Notes: generated by a model from the letters alone, not told the origin. A stretch of 64,000 nt of DNA from Spirosoma foliorum (GCF_014117325.1 NZ_CP059732.1:7381001-7445000); one strand, 5' to 3'; shown: positions 27,024 to 35,554, counted from the first letter of the stretch. A program made the numbers and translations.

Positions 27024-27317
27024 CGGCCCGGCAGCATTGATTGCAAGCCGTTGCTTTGGTTAGCGGCTTACTTACAGCATCGGGTAGTCGTTTCTTAGTT
27101 CGTCGCCGTAAACCTAATCCTAACTTTCTGTACAAACGTCTGATTCGCTTATGATTCACTAGTTCTCCCTGCTTGCGCAACCGGCGATAAATCTTCAGTA
27201 CGCCCCACTGTTTGTATCGTCGATCCAACTACTCAATCCGACTACTCAGTGCTTTGCCTTCCGCTTTAATGGCCACTGGTTCTGCCAGCGCATTACGGCT
27301 TAGACCCACCCAACGAC

Positions 27318-27333
27318 CGCACCGGCGGCCCGG
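27318..27333 (-). repeat. 16-bp GC micro-insertion j (in IS3-A)
   Basis: Plus-strand CGCACCGGCGGCCCGG after GAC. Removal restores QRKACRWVGLSR on the minus strand, a hallmark of IS3 OrfB. Confidence 0.9.
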
Positions 27334-27406
27334 AGGCTTTGCGTTGACTAATCTGTTTCTGATTAACCATCCACTTGACCATTACTCGACGCTCAGCGGG
27401 CCCTAC

Positions 27407-27422
27407 CGCAACGGCGGACCGG
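27407..27422 (-). repeat. 16-bp GC micro-insertion k (in IS3-A), diverged
   Basis: Plus-strand CGCAACGGCGGACCGG after TAC, two C-to-A differences from copy j. Removal restores ALAKKVVGPAERR. Confidence 0.85.
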
Positions 27423-27482
27423 CACTTTTTTGCCAGAGCCTCCTTGATGACTTCGTTTTGTAAACTTAGCTCGGCGTACATC

Positions 27483-27498
27483 CGCTCGGGCGGCCCCA
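27483..27498 (-). repeat. 16-bp GC micro-insertion l (in IS3-A)
   Basis: Plus-strand CGCTCGGGCGGCCCCA after ATC. Removal restores ENRRLKKMYAELSL, the coiled-coil end of IS3 OrfA. Confidence 0.87.
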
Positions 27499-27812
27499 TT
27501 TTTGAGCCGCCGGTTTTCGTCCTCCAATTCTTTCAGCCGTTTGACTTCCGAAACCTGCATGCCGCCGTATTTAGCTCGTCAATTATAAAATGTGGCCTCG
27601 CTGATTCCATGCTCACGGGTGATCTGAGCAACTGTTTGGCCGCTATCCTGTTGCTTAAGAATCGCGACAATCTGCGATTCCTAGAATCGTCCTGCTTTCA
27701 TTTTCCCTTTGTTTACCAGTGAAATTTAAGTGTTTTACTCTACTTTTCACTGGCTCACTTTTAGGGGTTCAGGACACGAGGCATTTGGTTAGCAAAATGG
27801 CTGCTTTCTGAA

Positions 27813-28020
27813 CTAATCCGCAAGCAGATTTGCGGCAAACCATGGTTCAAAATAGTTGTGCAACAGCCACAAGCGTTTAATGAGACGGATGCGATGCTCA
27901 ACTTTTGGTAACTTGCTCCAAAATAGTACCTTGCGGCAAACAAATCGCTCTGATGAGTCTACATATGCCCAACCAACATCTACTATCGAGTCAAGTACCA
28001 AGTGGTTAAGGTAACCTTCA
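27813..28020 (-). pseudogene. C-terminal remnant of an unrecognised protein
   Basis: A minus-strand frame with no convincing start reads GLEGYLNHLVLDSIVDVGW, then YVDSSERFVCRKVLFWSKLP and RLWLLHNYFEPWFAANLLAD before a stop at 27813. Composition and hydrophobic patterns look like a real coding tail, possibly of a glycan-related enzyme, but I do not recognise it. An in-frame stop lies upstream at about 28030. It adjoins the right end of IS3-A, so it may be the leftover of a gene cut during island formation. 28021-28230 holds nothing I can identify. Confidence 0.45.
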
Positions 28021-28230
28021 AGACCACGAGTAGACTAGGTGTAATCCGATCACTGTAGTAGATATACAAGGTAGGGTCTCAATTACCTCAAAATCCCCGT
28101 TTCTTAAATGATTTATTCCTAGATGGTGATGATTACTAATGCGTCGGAATGACAAAAAGTAACCTGACATTTTCTACAAAAGGAAAAATTAGTAAAGATT
28201 ACCAGTATAAAATTAGTCAATCGTTTTCGC

Positions 28231-29754
28231 CTATTTTTTTATAGGCAAACATGAACTGATTTTGGGCGTAAAGGATTGGTTCGTATAGACCGTATATGCG
28301 TTCAATTGAAACAATGTATCGGTTTTAGGCATTGAGGAGGTTTCCGCTAAATGCTGCGGGTCAGCTGTTGGTATAATAGCAATGTCGGCGGGACGATAGG
28401 CGTTTCCTGTTGGCCAGATTTCATAATGCTGATCAAAATACGGTACTAGATAATCGGATACAAATACGCTCGAGCGCGGAGGTAATTGGTCGGCAATGCA
28501 TTGGGCAACTGCAAGATCAGCCGACTGAAGTAGAGTAGCATTTTTTTCAGGAGCCAATTGATGTCGTAGTAAACTTAGCCAATCTGCCAAAGGTGGAATA
28601 TCAGGACGCGCCCAATACAAAATTGGAATCTGTATTAACCAGAGTACCATCAATGTAACTCGTGTAGTCGAGCTAATCTGATCTGGCAAACGATTAGCAG
28701 AAAATACGATACATAAGGTCAAAAAAGCACTTACAAAAGCCCATAGAAGTACAAATCGTGGTGGCCAGGTGAGCGATACAAGATAGAATAGGGTTTGTCC
28801 GTAATATAGAGCACTCTGGACAAAATTTAGGGCTATCAATATCCCCAAACCTAACCCAAAGACAATCACCCAACTGACCACAACTGAACGACGTTGCGAC
28901 TGAGCTAACACGAGCAGCAATCCAGCCGCTGGGCTAATTAGTAACCCAACCGCACCAAACAATTTGAGCATTTCCTTCCAGAAAGCCTTCGTTCCTGCAT
29001 TTTGAGCTAGCTGCGCAAGCGCTATCTGTAAACGAGGTTCAGGAGCGCTATTCTTTGCTGAAAGCCAAAACATGCCGATTAAGAAAACAGCTACCCACCC
29101 TAGACCAATAGCCCAAAAACGCCATTGCTTAATCAAACCTAGTAACGAGCGCCCCGATTGCTGCAAATACGACATGGCAAACCAGCTTATATGAATGAGT
29201 GCCGCCAAAACAGCACCGTCTTCTTTTACCAGGACCAGCAATAAGCTAGTTAGAATAACCAAAATCGACCGATATGCTGACTGACTTAACAAAGCAAGCA
29301 CAAAGAACAAAGCAAAGGGCAAATACGTCAATTCTGTATGCCAACCAATATTCGGATGATCATTGAGCCAGAATGCCACAGGTCCTAATAAAATAACTAT
29401 CAAGACACTATAGCGTGCCCAAGCTGGAATGTCCCGGATGCGTAATCGCTCATTTAAAAGTAAATAACTAGCTGTTAGTAAGCTCGCTTGCACCAGAAAT
29501 AAACCATAAGCTCCCCATAGATAGCAAAGCGGTCCCCATAACAGGATGGTATAGTAATTATGGATTCGATGGTGAAATCCCCAGATGTTGTCGTACATAA
29601 ATGGACGGCCATCCAGATAGCTACACGACATCTGAATAAACGCATACATGTCATTAAATGTGTAGCCTAACGTTTGGAAGCGAAGGCCCTTAAAAAGAAA
29701 AAAACACACACCGATAACAAAACCGACAAGCAATCGCCAGTTACTTTTAAGCAT
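28231..29754 (-). CDS. GT-C-type multi-pass membrane protein (DUF2079-like)
   Basis: The 507-residue protein has about ten membrane helices. The first periplasmic loop reads RFQTLGYTFNDMYAFIQMSCSYLDGRPF. Other stretches include WLNDHPNIGWHTELTYLPFALFF and LVLVKEDGAVLAALI. These resemble DUF2079 membrane proteins, which are distant GT-C glycosyltransferases using a polyprenyl-phosphate sugar. The loop acidic residues (ND..., KED) would be the metal or donor site. The neighbour at 29908 carries a DPM1-like GT2 that could make such a donor. It is divergent from that gene with about 150 bp between. The assignment rests on patterns read by eye. Confidence 0.6.
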   Translation of the reverse strand: MLKSNWRLLVGFVIGVCFFLFKGLRFQTLGYTFNDMYAFIQMSCSYLDGRPFMYDNIWGFHHRIHNYYTILLWGPLCYLWGAYGLFLVQASLLTASYLLLNERLRIRDIPAWARYSVLIVILLGPVAFWLNDHPNIGWHTELTYLPFALFFVLALLSQSAYRSILVILTSLLLVLVKEDGAVLAALIHISWFAMSYLQQSGRSLLGLIKQWRFWAIGLGWVAVFLIGMFWLSAKNSAPEPRLQIALAQLAQNAGTKAFWKEMLKLFGAVGLLISPAAGLLLVLAQSQRRSVVVSWVIVFGLGLGILIALNFVQSALYYGQTLFYLVSLTWPPRFVLLWAFVSAFLTLCIVFSANRLPDQISSTTRVTLMVLWLIQIPILYWARPDIPPLADWLSLLRHQLAPEKNATLLQSADLAVAQCIADQLPPRSSVFVSDYLVPYFDQHYEIWPTGNAYRPADIAIIPTADPQHLAETSSMPKTDTLFQLNAYTVYTNQSFTPKISSCLPIKK

Positions 29755-29907
29755 AATTTACTAGTGTAGGACAAGCCTATTTATCAGTTGCGTTGAGGAT
29801 CGTTTTCTAAGAATATCAATAATATGACTTCATTTCCTTGCGAAAGTAGGCTTTATTTGCCTCTTTTATCAACAGTTTTAAGTTTCTTTCACAGGATTTT
29901 TCTTATT

Positions 29908-31344
29908 ATGAATGAAATCATTGACCTTGAGGATGAACCTTTAGCGACTACCCAATCATCCGTACAGGGGGCTGAACGCGAACAGTGGATTCAACGTAAC
30001 AACTATTATTACCGTATTTTAGTCGACTTTCTAAACTATACTATTCCCGCGAATAGCTCTATACTAGAGTTAGGCTGCGGCACTGGGTATCTATTAAACC
30101 AATTACAACCCAGCCGGGGCGTTGGTATCGATAGTTCGTCAGCTTTAATCGATTACGGTCGTAAAAAGTACCCCAATCTTACACTCAAGGTTGCGGATGC
30201 TAACCACTTAAATTTAGCAGGCGAGACATTCGACATCGTTCTGATCAGTGACACAATTGGCCACTTCGACGATGTTCAGCAAGTATTCAAACAACTTCAC
30301 GGCGTTTGCCATCCTGATACCCGGATTTTGATTACTTACCGAAATCAGTTGTGGACACCTATACTCAATATCGCTCAAGCGATTGGGTTAAAAATGCCGG
30401 AACAGCGTCAAAATTGGCTAGATCGGGGCGACATTGAAAATTTGCTAGATGTAACAGGCTTCGATGTTGTCCGGAATGGCCGGAAATTCCTACTGCCTCG
30501 CTACGTACCCCTTGTTTCCGGTTTATTCAACAAATACATCGCGAATCTTCCGCTGTTCAACCGCCTGGGCTTATGTACATACATTGTAGCTCGGAGTATG
30601 CAGGATCAACGTTTTGCTACTGAGCGGACAGTGAGTGTAATTGTACCGGCCCGGAACGAAAAAGGAAATATTGATGCCATTGTCCGCCGAACTCCAGCGA
30701 TGGGAAAACATACGGAACTGATTTTCGTAGAAGGCAATTCAACCGATGATACATGGGCTGAAATTCAACGGATTACAGCACTTTATAGTGCTACCCATGA
30801 CATTAAGTGCGTTCAGCAGGACGGCAAGGGAAAAGGCGATGCCGTTCGAAAAGGCTTTGGCATGGCAACAGGCGATATACTAATGATTCTAGATGCCGAT
30901 ATGACCGTTCCGCCGGAAGATTTGCCTAAATTCTATGAAGCGATTGCTAGCGGTAAGGGCGAATATATCAACGGAACCCGCTTGGTATATCCAATGGAAA
31001 AAGAAGCCATGCGAACCCTCAATCTTTTGGGGAACAAATTCTTTTCTATTGCCTTCTCCTGGTTGCTCAACCAACGTATTAAAGATACACTTTGTGGTAC
31101 CAAAGTGTTAACAAAAAAGAACTACGAGCGACTTATTGCTAACCGGTCTTATTTCGGCGATTTTGATCCCTTCGGCGACTTCGACCTTATTTTTGGGTCA
31201 GCAAAACTTAATCTTAAGTTCGTTGAAATTCCAATTCGCTACCGTGCACGTACGTATGGCGAAACCAATATTTCGCGATTCAAACACGGCTGGCTCCTAT
31301 TAAAAATGACGTTTTTTGCCCTGAACAAAATCAAATTTATTTGA
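29908..31344 (+). CDS. fusion of SAM methyltransferase and DPM1-like GT2 glycosyltransferase
   Basis: I start at the ATG at 29908 (MNEIIDLEDEP), giving 478 residues; the in-frame ATG at 29824 adds a 28-residue lead with no clear role. Residues about 35-200 are a class I SAM methyltransferase (ILELGCGTGYLL at 52-63, VGIDSS, FDIVLISDTIGHFDD). From about residue 242 a GT-A family 2 domain begins (VSVIVPARNEKGNIDAIV, EGNSTDDTW, DGKGKGDAVRKGF, DADMTVPPEDL near 328, GTKVL). The GT2 part is like dolichol- or polyprenyl-phosphate mannose synthases. The enzyme probably serves the GT-C protein encoded divergently at 28231. Confidence 0.85.
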   Translation: MNEIIDLEDEPLATTQSSVQGAEREQWIQRNNYYYRILVDFLNYTIPANSSILELGCGTGYLLNQLQPSRGVGIDSSSALIDYGRKKYPNLTLKVADANHLNLAGETFDIVLISDTIGHFDDVQQVFKQLHGVCHPDTRILITYRNQLWTPILNIAQAIGLKMPEQRQNWLDRGDIENLLDVTGFDVVRNGRKFLLPRYVPLVSGLFNKYIANLPLFNRLGLCTYIVARSMQDQRFATERTVSVIVPARNEKGNIDAIVRRTPAMGKHTELIFVEGNSTDDTWAEIQRITALYSATHDIKCVQQDGKGKGDAVRKGFGMATGDILMILDADMTVPPEDLPKFYEAIASGKGEYINGTRLVYPMEKEAMRTLNLLGNKFFSIAFSWLLNQRIKDTLCGTKVLTKKNYERLIANRSYFGDFDPFGDFDLIFGSAKLNLKFVEIPIRYRARTYGETNISRFKHGWLLLKMTFFALNKIKFI

Positions 31345-31413
31345 TCATACAAGCTCGTGGAGTAAGGCAATCTACTTCTAAGGGGGAGGAGGCCGATTTA
31401 CATGATAAGCAAG

Positions 31414-31429
31414 CGCTACGGCGGGCGGT
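31414..31429 (+). repeat. possible degenerate 16-bp GC micro-insertion
   Basis: CGCTACGGCGGGCGGT matches the type copy at 12 of 16 positions and lies in non-coding DNA after the GT2 gene, so insertion cannot be tested by frame. Listed as a candidate only. The rest of 31345-31685 holds nothing I can identify. Confidence 0.25.
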
Positions 31430-31685
31430 GAGTTTTATAGTTTAAATTGTCGGCTTATTGATAGTCAGTAATTTATCAAAAAGGATGTCTTGAAAGTTGC
31501 CTCAAAAAAGGCTAATCGATTAATGGCTACTGGGATTTGGCCGGCATCCCAAACGTACCCAATGGGTTCATAAGTGGAATTTAAGCAACTTTGAGAACAG
31601 ATATATAAAGACCATCTCTCCGATAATTCAAGGCAGAAATCACTCAAACGGCTCAGATTATTTATTAACCATATAAACTAAATTC

Positions 31686-31842
31686 ATTGCCCAATCAAAA
31701 TTCGCTTAGAAACGTCAAAACTAGCAGCTTGCACACGTATTATGTAAGGCCCAGACTGCAACCCCGTTAAAACAAACTGTTTACGCTCGTCGAAGACCGC
31801 TACAGTTGTTGTGAAAATATGTTGGCCAGTCAAACTAAGAAC
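31686..31842 (-). pseudogene. C-terminal end of a T9SS sorting domain (3' remnant)
   Basis: The minus strand reads LSLTGQHIFTTTVAVFDERK, then VLTGLQSGPYIIRVQAAS and SKRILIGQ with a stop. This is the second half of a type A T9SS sorting domain. Its first half lies beyond the IS5 element at 32697-33181. The two parts belong to one broken secreted-protein gene. Confidence 0.75.
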
Positions 31843-32696
31843 GTGTTGGGGAATTATCTTTGGTAACTAAGTTAAATTCGCTGAAGCATTAGTTGAATAT
31901 TGGCCAAATACAGCCAACTCACCGAAGATAATAACGTATACTCGTAATCTTTGACGATTCGGCGGAAGAAATTAGTCCAAGCAATGCTGCGTTCGACTAC
32001 CCAACGCTTGGCAACGGGCACAAAACCTTGGGCTGATTCGGGACGCGATGCTTTCTCAAAGTCAATTGACCAGTCCGATAAGGCGTTGGCAAAAACGCCA
32101 TTGTACGACTGATCGCCATACACTTTTTCTAAGCGCTCGCCTGCCCGCCAAAGAATATCACCAATGAGCGAAATGGCAGCGGGGCCATCGGCTTGATTGG
32201 CCACATGCACATTAGCCACCCAAAGGCGACCTTGCGTGTCTACTACCAATTGTCGCTTGCGTCCGTTGACGCGTTTGTTGGCATCGGTGCCCCGGTACTC
32301 ACAGATCATAGGACTTAGTTTAACGCTCTGTGAATCAATGCATAGGACGGAAGGATAAGCTTCTTTCCCAACTCGTTGGCGATCCAGTTGATTCAAGGCT
32401 GTATTGATTCGCTCGAAGGTGCCATCTTGTTTCCATTGGTCAAAGTAATAATAAACCGCCTGCCAGTTAGGCCACTCTTCAGGCAGGTTACGCCACTGTC
32501 CGCCAGTTCGTAGGAGCCACAAAATGACGTTGATTATCTGGCGTAAATCATGCTTTCGTTTGCGTTTGAGATTAAGAAAAGGCGAAATTGCGTCCCATTG
32601 GGAGTCGGTCAGTTTTGAGAACTGTTTGGTCACGGCTTTGCATTTTGGTCGATACAAAGTTGGCACGACTCTCAATTGTTCTCAATTCCCAAACAC
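31843..32696 (-). mobile_element. IS5-family element inside a T9SS cargo gene
   Basis: Ends read GTGTTGGGGAATT on the left and, in reverse complement, GTGTTTGGGAATT on the right. It encloses one full transposase gene on the minus strand. It splits a T9SS sorting domain whose halves are at 31686-31842 and 32697-33181. No unambiguous target duplication could be defined, so the ends are accurate to a few bases. Confidence 0.8.
31872..32675 (-). CDS. IS5-family DDE transposase
   Basis: The 267-residue protein is a complete IS5/IS1182-type transposase with an N-terminal DUF4096 domain (LTDSQWDAISPFL, RQIINVILWLLRTGGQWRNLP). The DDE residues are in LCIDSQSVK, KVYGDQSYNG and VVERSIAWTNFFRR. No frameshift or 16-bp insertion is present, unlike the IS3-A, IS110 and IS4 elements around it. 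It looks functional. Confidence 0.93.
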   Translation of the reverse strand: MRVVPTLYRPKCKAVTKQFSKLTDSQWDAISPFLNLKRKRKHDLRQIINVILWLLRTGGQWRNLPEEWPNWQAVYYYFDQWKQDGTFERINTALNQLDRQRVGKEAYPSVLCIDSQSVKLSPMICEYRGTDANKRVNGRKRQLVVDTQGRLWVANVHVANQADGPAAISLIGDILWRAGERLEKVYGDQSYNGVFANALSDWSIDFEKASRPESAQGFVPVAKRWVVERSIAWTNFFRRIVKDYEYTLLSSVSWLYLANIQLMLQRI

Positions 32697-33181
32697 ATTC
32701 TAAAAATTGTTACGGTAGCATTCGTCAGATTCTCTTGGGTCTCCAAGAGAATAAGCTTATTAAGAGTAGGATTGGGATAAATGCTAAGCCCTCTGTTGCT
32801 TAAATCGATTGTGAATGAAATAGGCGTTGAGGGATGCGAAAAGCAACTTAAGGTTGGGGAGTAAATTGTGGAGGAGCGAGCCGTGTACAATCCAGACTGG
32901 TTGGCTTTAATAATAGCCGATTGAAGCGATAACGAATCGGAACCTCTATACCAGCGAAACTGGGTTCCGTTCGAAGAACTGACAGCTTCCCGTGTATACG
33001 TACCTATGACATTTACAGTTGGTGGAGCGGGTAATGGACGCAGTTCCACGGTTGTGCTAGCTGCCTGTGCCGATAGGCAGCCATTTACATCTCTAACTTT
33101 AGCTGAATATACATCAGCGTTACCCGTAATGATTTGCCTTGTTGAATCATTAGTACTCCAGAATGAGGTCCCCCCGAATAT
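32697..33181 (-). pseudogene. secreted T9SS cargo protein remnant (Ig-like repeats and sorting domain, 5' truncated)
   Basis: The minus-strand frame reads IFGGTSFWSTNDSTRQIITG, ADVYSAKVRDVNGCLSAQAA and LRPLPAPPTVNVIGTYTREA. It continues as FRWYRGSDSLSLQSAIIKAN and ends in a sorting-domain start (LSIYPNPTLNKLILLETQEN). Repeats of this kind occur in large Cytophagales surface proteins secreted by the type IX system. The gene lost its 5' part at the left end of IS3-B (33182) and was split by IS5 at 32696. It is not a functional gene. Confidence 0.8.
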
Positions 33182-33189
33182 TGGACCGC

Positions 33190-33544
33190 TTAAAGATTGA
33201 GGATCGGACGTTCATTTGTTCTTCTTTCAATGCCCTTTCCGACCTCATCCGGCGTCAGTCCGCCGAGTGAACTGTGAGGTCGAAACTCATTATATTCTTG
33301 CCGCCAATGCTCAATTTTTTCTCGAGCATCTTCCAGTGATAAAAACCAGTGAGCGTTCAGACATTCGTCACGAAAACTCCCGTTGAATGACTCAATGAGT
33401 GGATTATCAGTGGGTTTACCAGGCCTAGAAAAATCCAGCATTACTCCGTTATCATACGCCCATAAGTCCAGTGCCTTCGAAATAAATTCACTCCCGTTGT
33501 CCACTTGAATCCGTTCGGGTACAGCCAAATCTACGATTTTTAAG
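33190..33544 (-). pseudogene. IS3-B transposase, C-terminal part
   Basis: Reads [20 protein letters not shown], then [19 protein letters not shown], giving the last two DDE residues, and ends [12 protein letters not shown]. It continues the frame of 34730-35489 once the IS4 element and one copy of the 7-bp target duplication are removed (VVRVMNH joined to [12 protein letters not shown]). Confidence 0.9.
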
Positions 33545-33551
33545 TGATTCA
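33545..33551. repeat. target-site duplication of IS4 element, left copy
   Basis: TGATTCA directly left of the element; the same 7 bases lie at 34723-34729. Removing one copy with the element restores the IS3-B reading frame. Confidence 0.8.
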
Positions 33552-33557
33552 CTGATG

Positions 33558-34659
33558 TTACGCAGCCTTAGCTAATAGAGTAGATTGACTTTTGAGACTG
33601 TTTAGATCTCGTAAGGCCAATTTCATCGCGTTTAGCGTCAGCAAACTTTTTAAGGCAAAATGATTTTTTGACGTGGATAACCGCAAGGCTTCCAACTTAA
33701 CAAAGGCCAACATGGATAGAAAAAGATGATTGCTCTGAGAGCGCACCGTGTGGGCAGGTGAGCGGGAATAACCCGTGTTTGACTTGATCGATTTGTGAAA
33801 TTCTTCTACTTTCCAACGACGGGCATATTGCGTTTGAATGCTGACTGTATCGGCCGTCAAGTCATTGGTTACCAGATAGAGCACCCCCTGTTCACGATCC
33901 CCGTCCGCTCCGGCGGCCCGGTTTGAAGACCTGCTTGGTCAGCAAGAGGGGAAAATCCACCCCGGCTACCCAGACGACAAGGCATTGATGCGCTTCGATA
34001 GCTAATGACTCAATCGACCGATACAGCCCCTGTTGTTGGTCAGCCCTTGAAAGTGCCACCTTGCGATTGCTTTTCAAGGGCATAATAAAGTGCTGGTCTA
34101 GTTCGGCGATATAAGCAAAATTCTCTGCAGAGGAAAACCAGGAATCTACCAGTACATACTTAAAAATGAGCTTATTGACCAAGCATTGGTGGATCAACCG
34201 GCGAAAACGTTCTTGCTTGCTGACTCCACTGACCCATTTCGTTTTACCCGTCTTGTGGTCTAGGATGGCCTGGTCTTTCTCAATCAGTTCATAAGCAACG
34301 GGTAGGGAATGAACTTGGCCGGTGTAGAGGGCTGTGAGTTGGTTGATGCCTTTAAGTGCTTTTTGCTGACAGTGGTCGTAATGAAAGCGGATGAGTGCAT
34401 TTTGGTTCATGTACGCTTTGGCTTCAACGGTATCATCAAGGGTCAACACGGCGTTGGTGTCGGTAATTTGTTCGATAAAGGGGCGCACCACTTGCCAGAG
34501 TTGAGCCGAGCCATAGCTTAGTTGATGGAGGCTTCGGGTAATGGCATCGTGGGAAAGTTTGCCTTCGACTAAAGCTGACAAGCCGGTCGCCGTCGTTTGG
34601 CCTTGATTAACCAACAGGTAGTCCGAATACAGATCGAAAACGGGCGATACGAAGTGCAT
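33558..34659 (-). pseudogene. IS4-family transposase frameshifted by a 16-bp insertion
   Basis: The protein starts MHFVSPVFDLYSDYLLVNQG at 34659. DDE residues lie in VLTLDDTVEAK, YVLVDSWFSS and the IS4 YREK signature YARRWKVEEFHKSIK, whose Y-2-R-3-E-6-K spacing is exact. The frame breaks at 33906-33921. Removing 16 bp joins LLLTKQVFKDGD to REQGVLYLVTNDL, and the whole gene then reads through to its stop at 33558 (about 360 residues). No other lesion is seen. Confidence 0.9.
33906..33921 (-). repeat. 16-bp GC micro-insertion f (in IS4 tnp)
   Basis: Plus-strand CGCTCCGGCGGCCCGG after GTC. It is identical to the copy split by IS110 and to the reverse complement of the serS hairpin copy. Confidence 0.9.
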
Positions 34660-34722
34660 AGGTAATTTTTGTTAAATTTAATCAGTAAGCTGTCAATCTA
34701 AGGATGGCCTGCGTAACATCAA

Positions 34723-34729
34723 TGATTCA
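34723..34729. repeat. target-site duplication of IS4 element, right copy
   Basis: TGATTCA, matching 33545-33551. Confidence 0.8.
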
Positions 34730-35489
34730 TAACTCTCACCACGTCTTCACCCTTTAATGACAGGCCGACATGGATGGCTAAGCACTGGCGACTATAATTA
34801 TCCACTATAGTTAAGGCCCGGATTTTTCGACCATCAAACAACTGATCAGCCACAAAGTCCATGCTCCAGCATTGATGAATAGTGGAGCGTTGGGGACGTT
34901 CAAGCCGATGAGCCGCTGCCCGGTTGCGTCGAGGCCGCTTACTGCGTAGATTCAGCCCTCCTAGGCGGTACAGCCGATGCACACGCTTGTGATTATCCCG
35001 CCAACCCTCACGTCGGAGCAAGGTGAAAATGCGTTGGCAACCGTATCGAACCCTAGTTTCGGCAATCTCGCGTATGCGCTTTCTTAATATGGAATCGTCT
35101 CGCCGATGGGCTTTATAAAACCAGGTCGAGCGTCGAAGCAGAAGCACTGCGCAGGCTCGACGCTGCGAGATCCGATAGTCAGACATTAGGCTTTGGGCCA
35201 GCCCTCGCTTTTGAACTGGCCTTAGAGCTTTTTTTTTGACCACATACTGAAGCATCTGTTTGTCTAAGCTCAAGTCCGCTACCAACTGTTTTAGTTGCTG
35301 GTTCTCTTCTTCTAATTGACGCAGCCGTCGAAGTTCGGGAACCCCTAGGCCTCCGTACTTCTTTTTCCAATTATAAAAGGTGGCCTCACTGATGCCCATC
35401 TTACGGCAAACTTCTGCGACGACCGTACCGGTGTCGGCTTGGCGAAGCGCAAAAACGATTTGCGCTTCGGTGAATTTTGTCTTCTTCAT
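34730..35489 (-). pseudogene. IS3-B transposase, OrfA-OrfB N-terminal part
   Basis: One continuous frame holds OrfA (MKKTKFTEAQIVFALRQADT, ISEATFYNWKKKYGG) and OrfB (SDYRISQRRACAVLLLRRST, YGCQRIFTLLRREGW, CWSMDFVADQLFDGRK, VDNYSR). In most IS3 elements OrfA and OrfB are in different frames joined by slippage. Here an A9 run (plus-strand T9 at about 35229) lies at the junction and may have shifted the genes into one frame. The reading frame is cut by the IS4 element after VVRVMN. Confidence 0.9.
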
Positions 35490-35554
35490 AAGCGATTGTT
35501 TGATTGGTTTAAGGTATCAAAAATCGCCCGAACTCTCTACTTTAGGTTGGTCCA

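Larger units (their letters stand above)
27016..27722 (-). pseudogene. IS3-A transposase OrfA/OrfB 5' part, with nonsense codons and 16-bp insertions
   Basis: Reading the minus strand from the ATG near 27704 gives MKAGRF, a stop, then ESQIVAILKQQDSGQTVAQITREHGISEATFYN, a stop in place of Trp, and KYGGMQVSEVKRLKELEDENRRLKKMYAEL. With the 16-mers at 27483, 27407 and 27318 removed, the text runs on as AKKVVGPAERRVMVKWMVNQ and SQRKACRWVGLSRNALAEP. A TAG precedes LDRRYKQWGVLKIYRRLRKQGE. It reaches NQCW, where the IS110-split 16-mer lies. The sequence clearly is an IS3-family transposase, long dead. Confidence 0.85.
25176..27776 (-). mobile_element. IS3-family element IS3-A (degenerate), hosting IS110 and 16-bp insertions
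   Basis: Terminal inverted repeats are visible: the left end starts TGTCCTTACCCC and the right end in reverse complement TGTCCTGAACCCC, both followed by GTGAGCCAG. Its own transposase, on the minus strand, is recognisable as IS3 OrfA (ISEATFYN, RAKYGGMQ) and OrfB (SQRKACRW, LKIYRRLRKQGE, DNGPEF, NAYIERFNGTF). It is inactivated by several nonsense codons (two in orfA, one near 27232, one at about 25303), by a one-base deletion in REAL(G)IEVDYS at about 25594, and by three intact plus one split 16-bp GC insertions. No target duplication matches at its ends, so its left flank is probably a deletion or rearrangement boundary. Confidence 0.85.
33552..34722 (-). mobile_element. IS4-family element nested in IS3-B
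   Basis: 1171 bp bounded by inverted ends (C/T)TGATGTTACGCAG and flanked by a 7-bp duplication, TGATTCA. It carries one IS4-type transposase gene with a single 16-bp GC insertion at 33906-33921. Insertion is clean, so IS4 entered after IS3-B was in place. Confidence 0.88.
33182..35554 (-). mobile_element. IS3-family element IS3-B, split by an IS4 element
   Basis: Inverted ends: left TGGACCGCTTAAAG at 33182 and right (reverse complement) TGGACCAACCTAAAG ending at 35554. Its transposase is on the minus strand and is interrupted at 33552-34722 by IS4. The left flank is a T9SS cargo gene and the right flank is the 3' part of MBOAT-2, with no matching target duplication. So the element marks a rearrangement joint and not a simple insertion. 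Confidence 0.87.

Noticed and set aside
31414..31429. CGCTACGGCGGGCGGT as a further 16-mer
   Set aside because: Only 12 of 16 matches and no frame or palindrome to test it; kept as a weak candidate feature and not counted.
31843..32696. Target-site duplication of the IS5 element
   Set aside because: Flanks GAACG and ACATT do not give an unambiguous duplication; not called.
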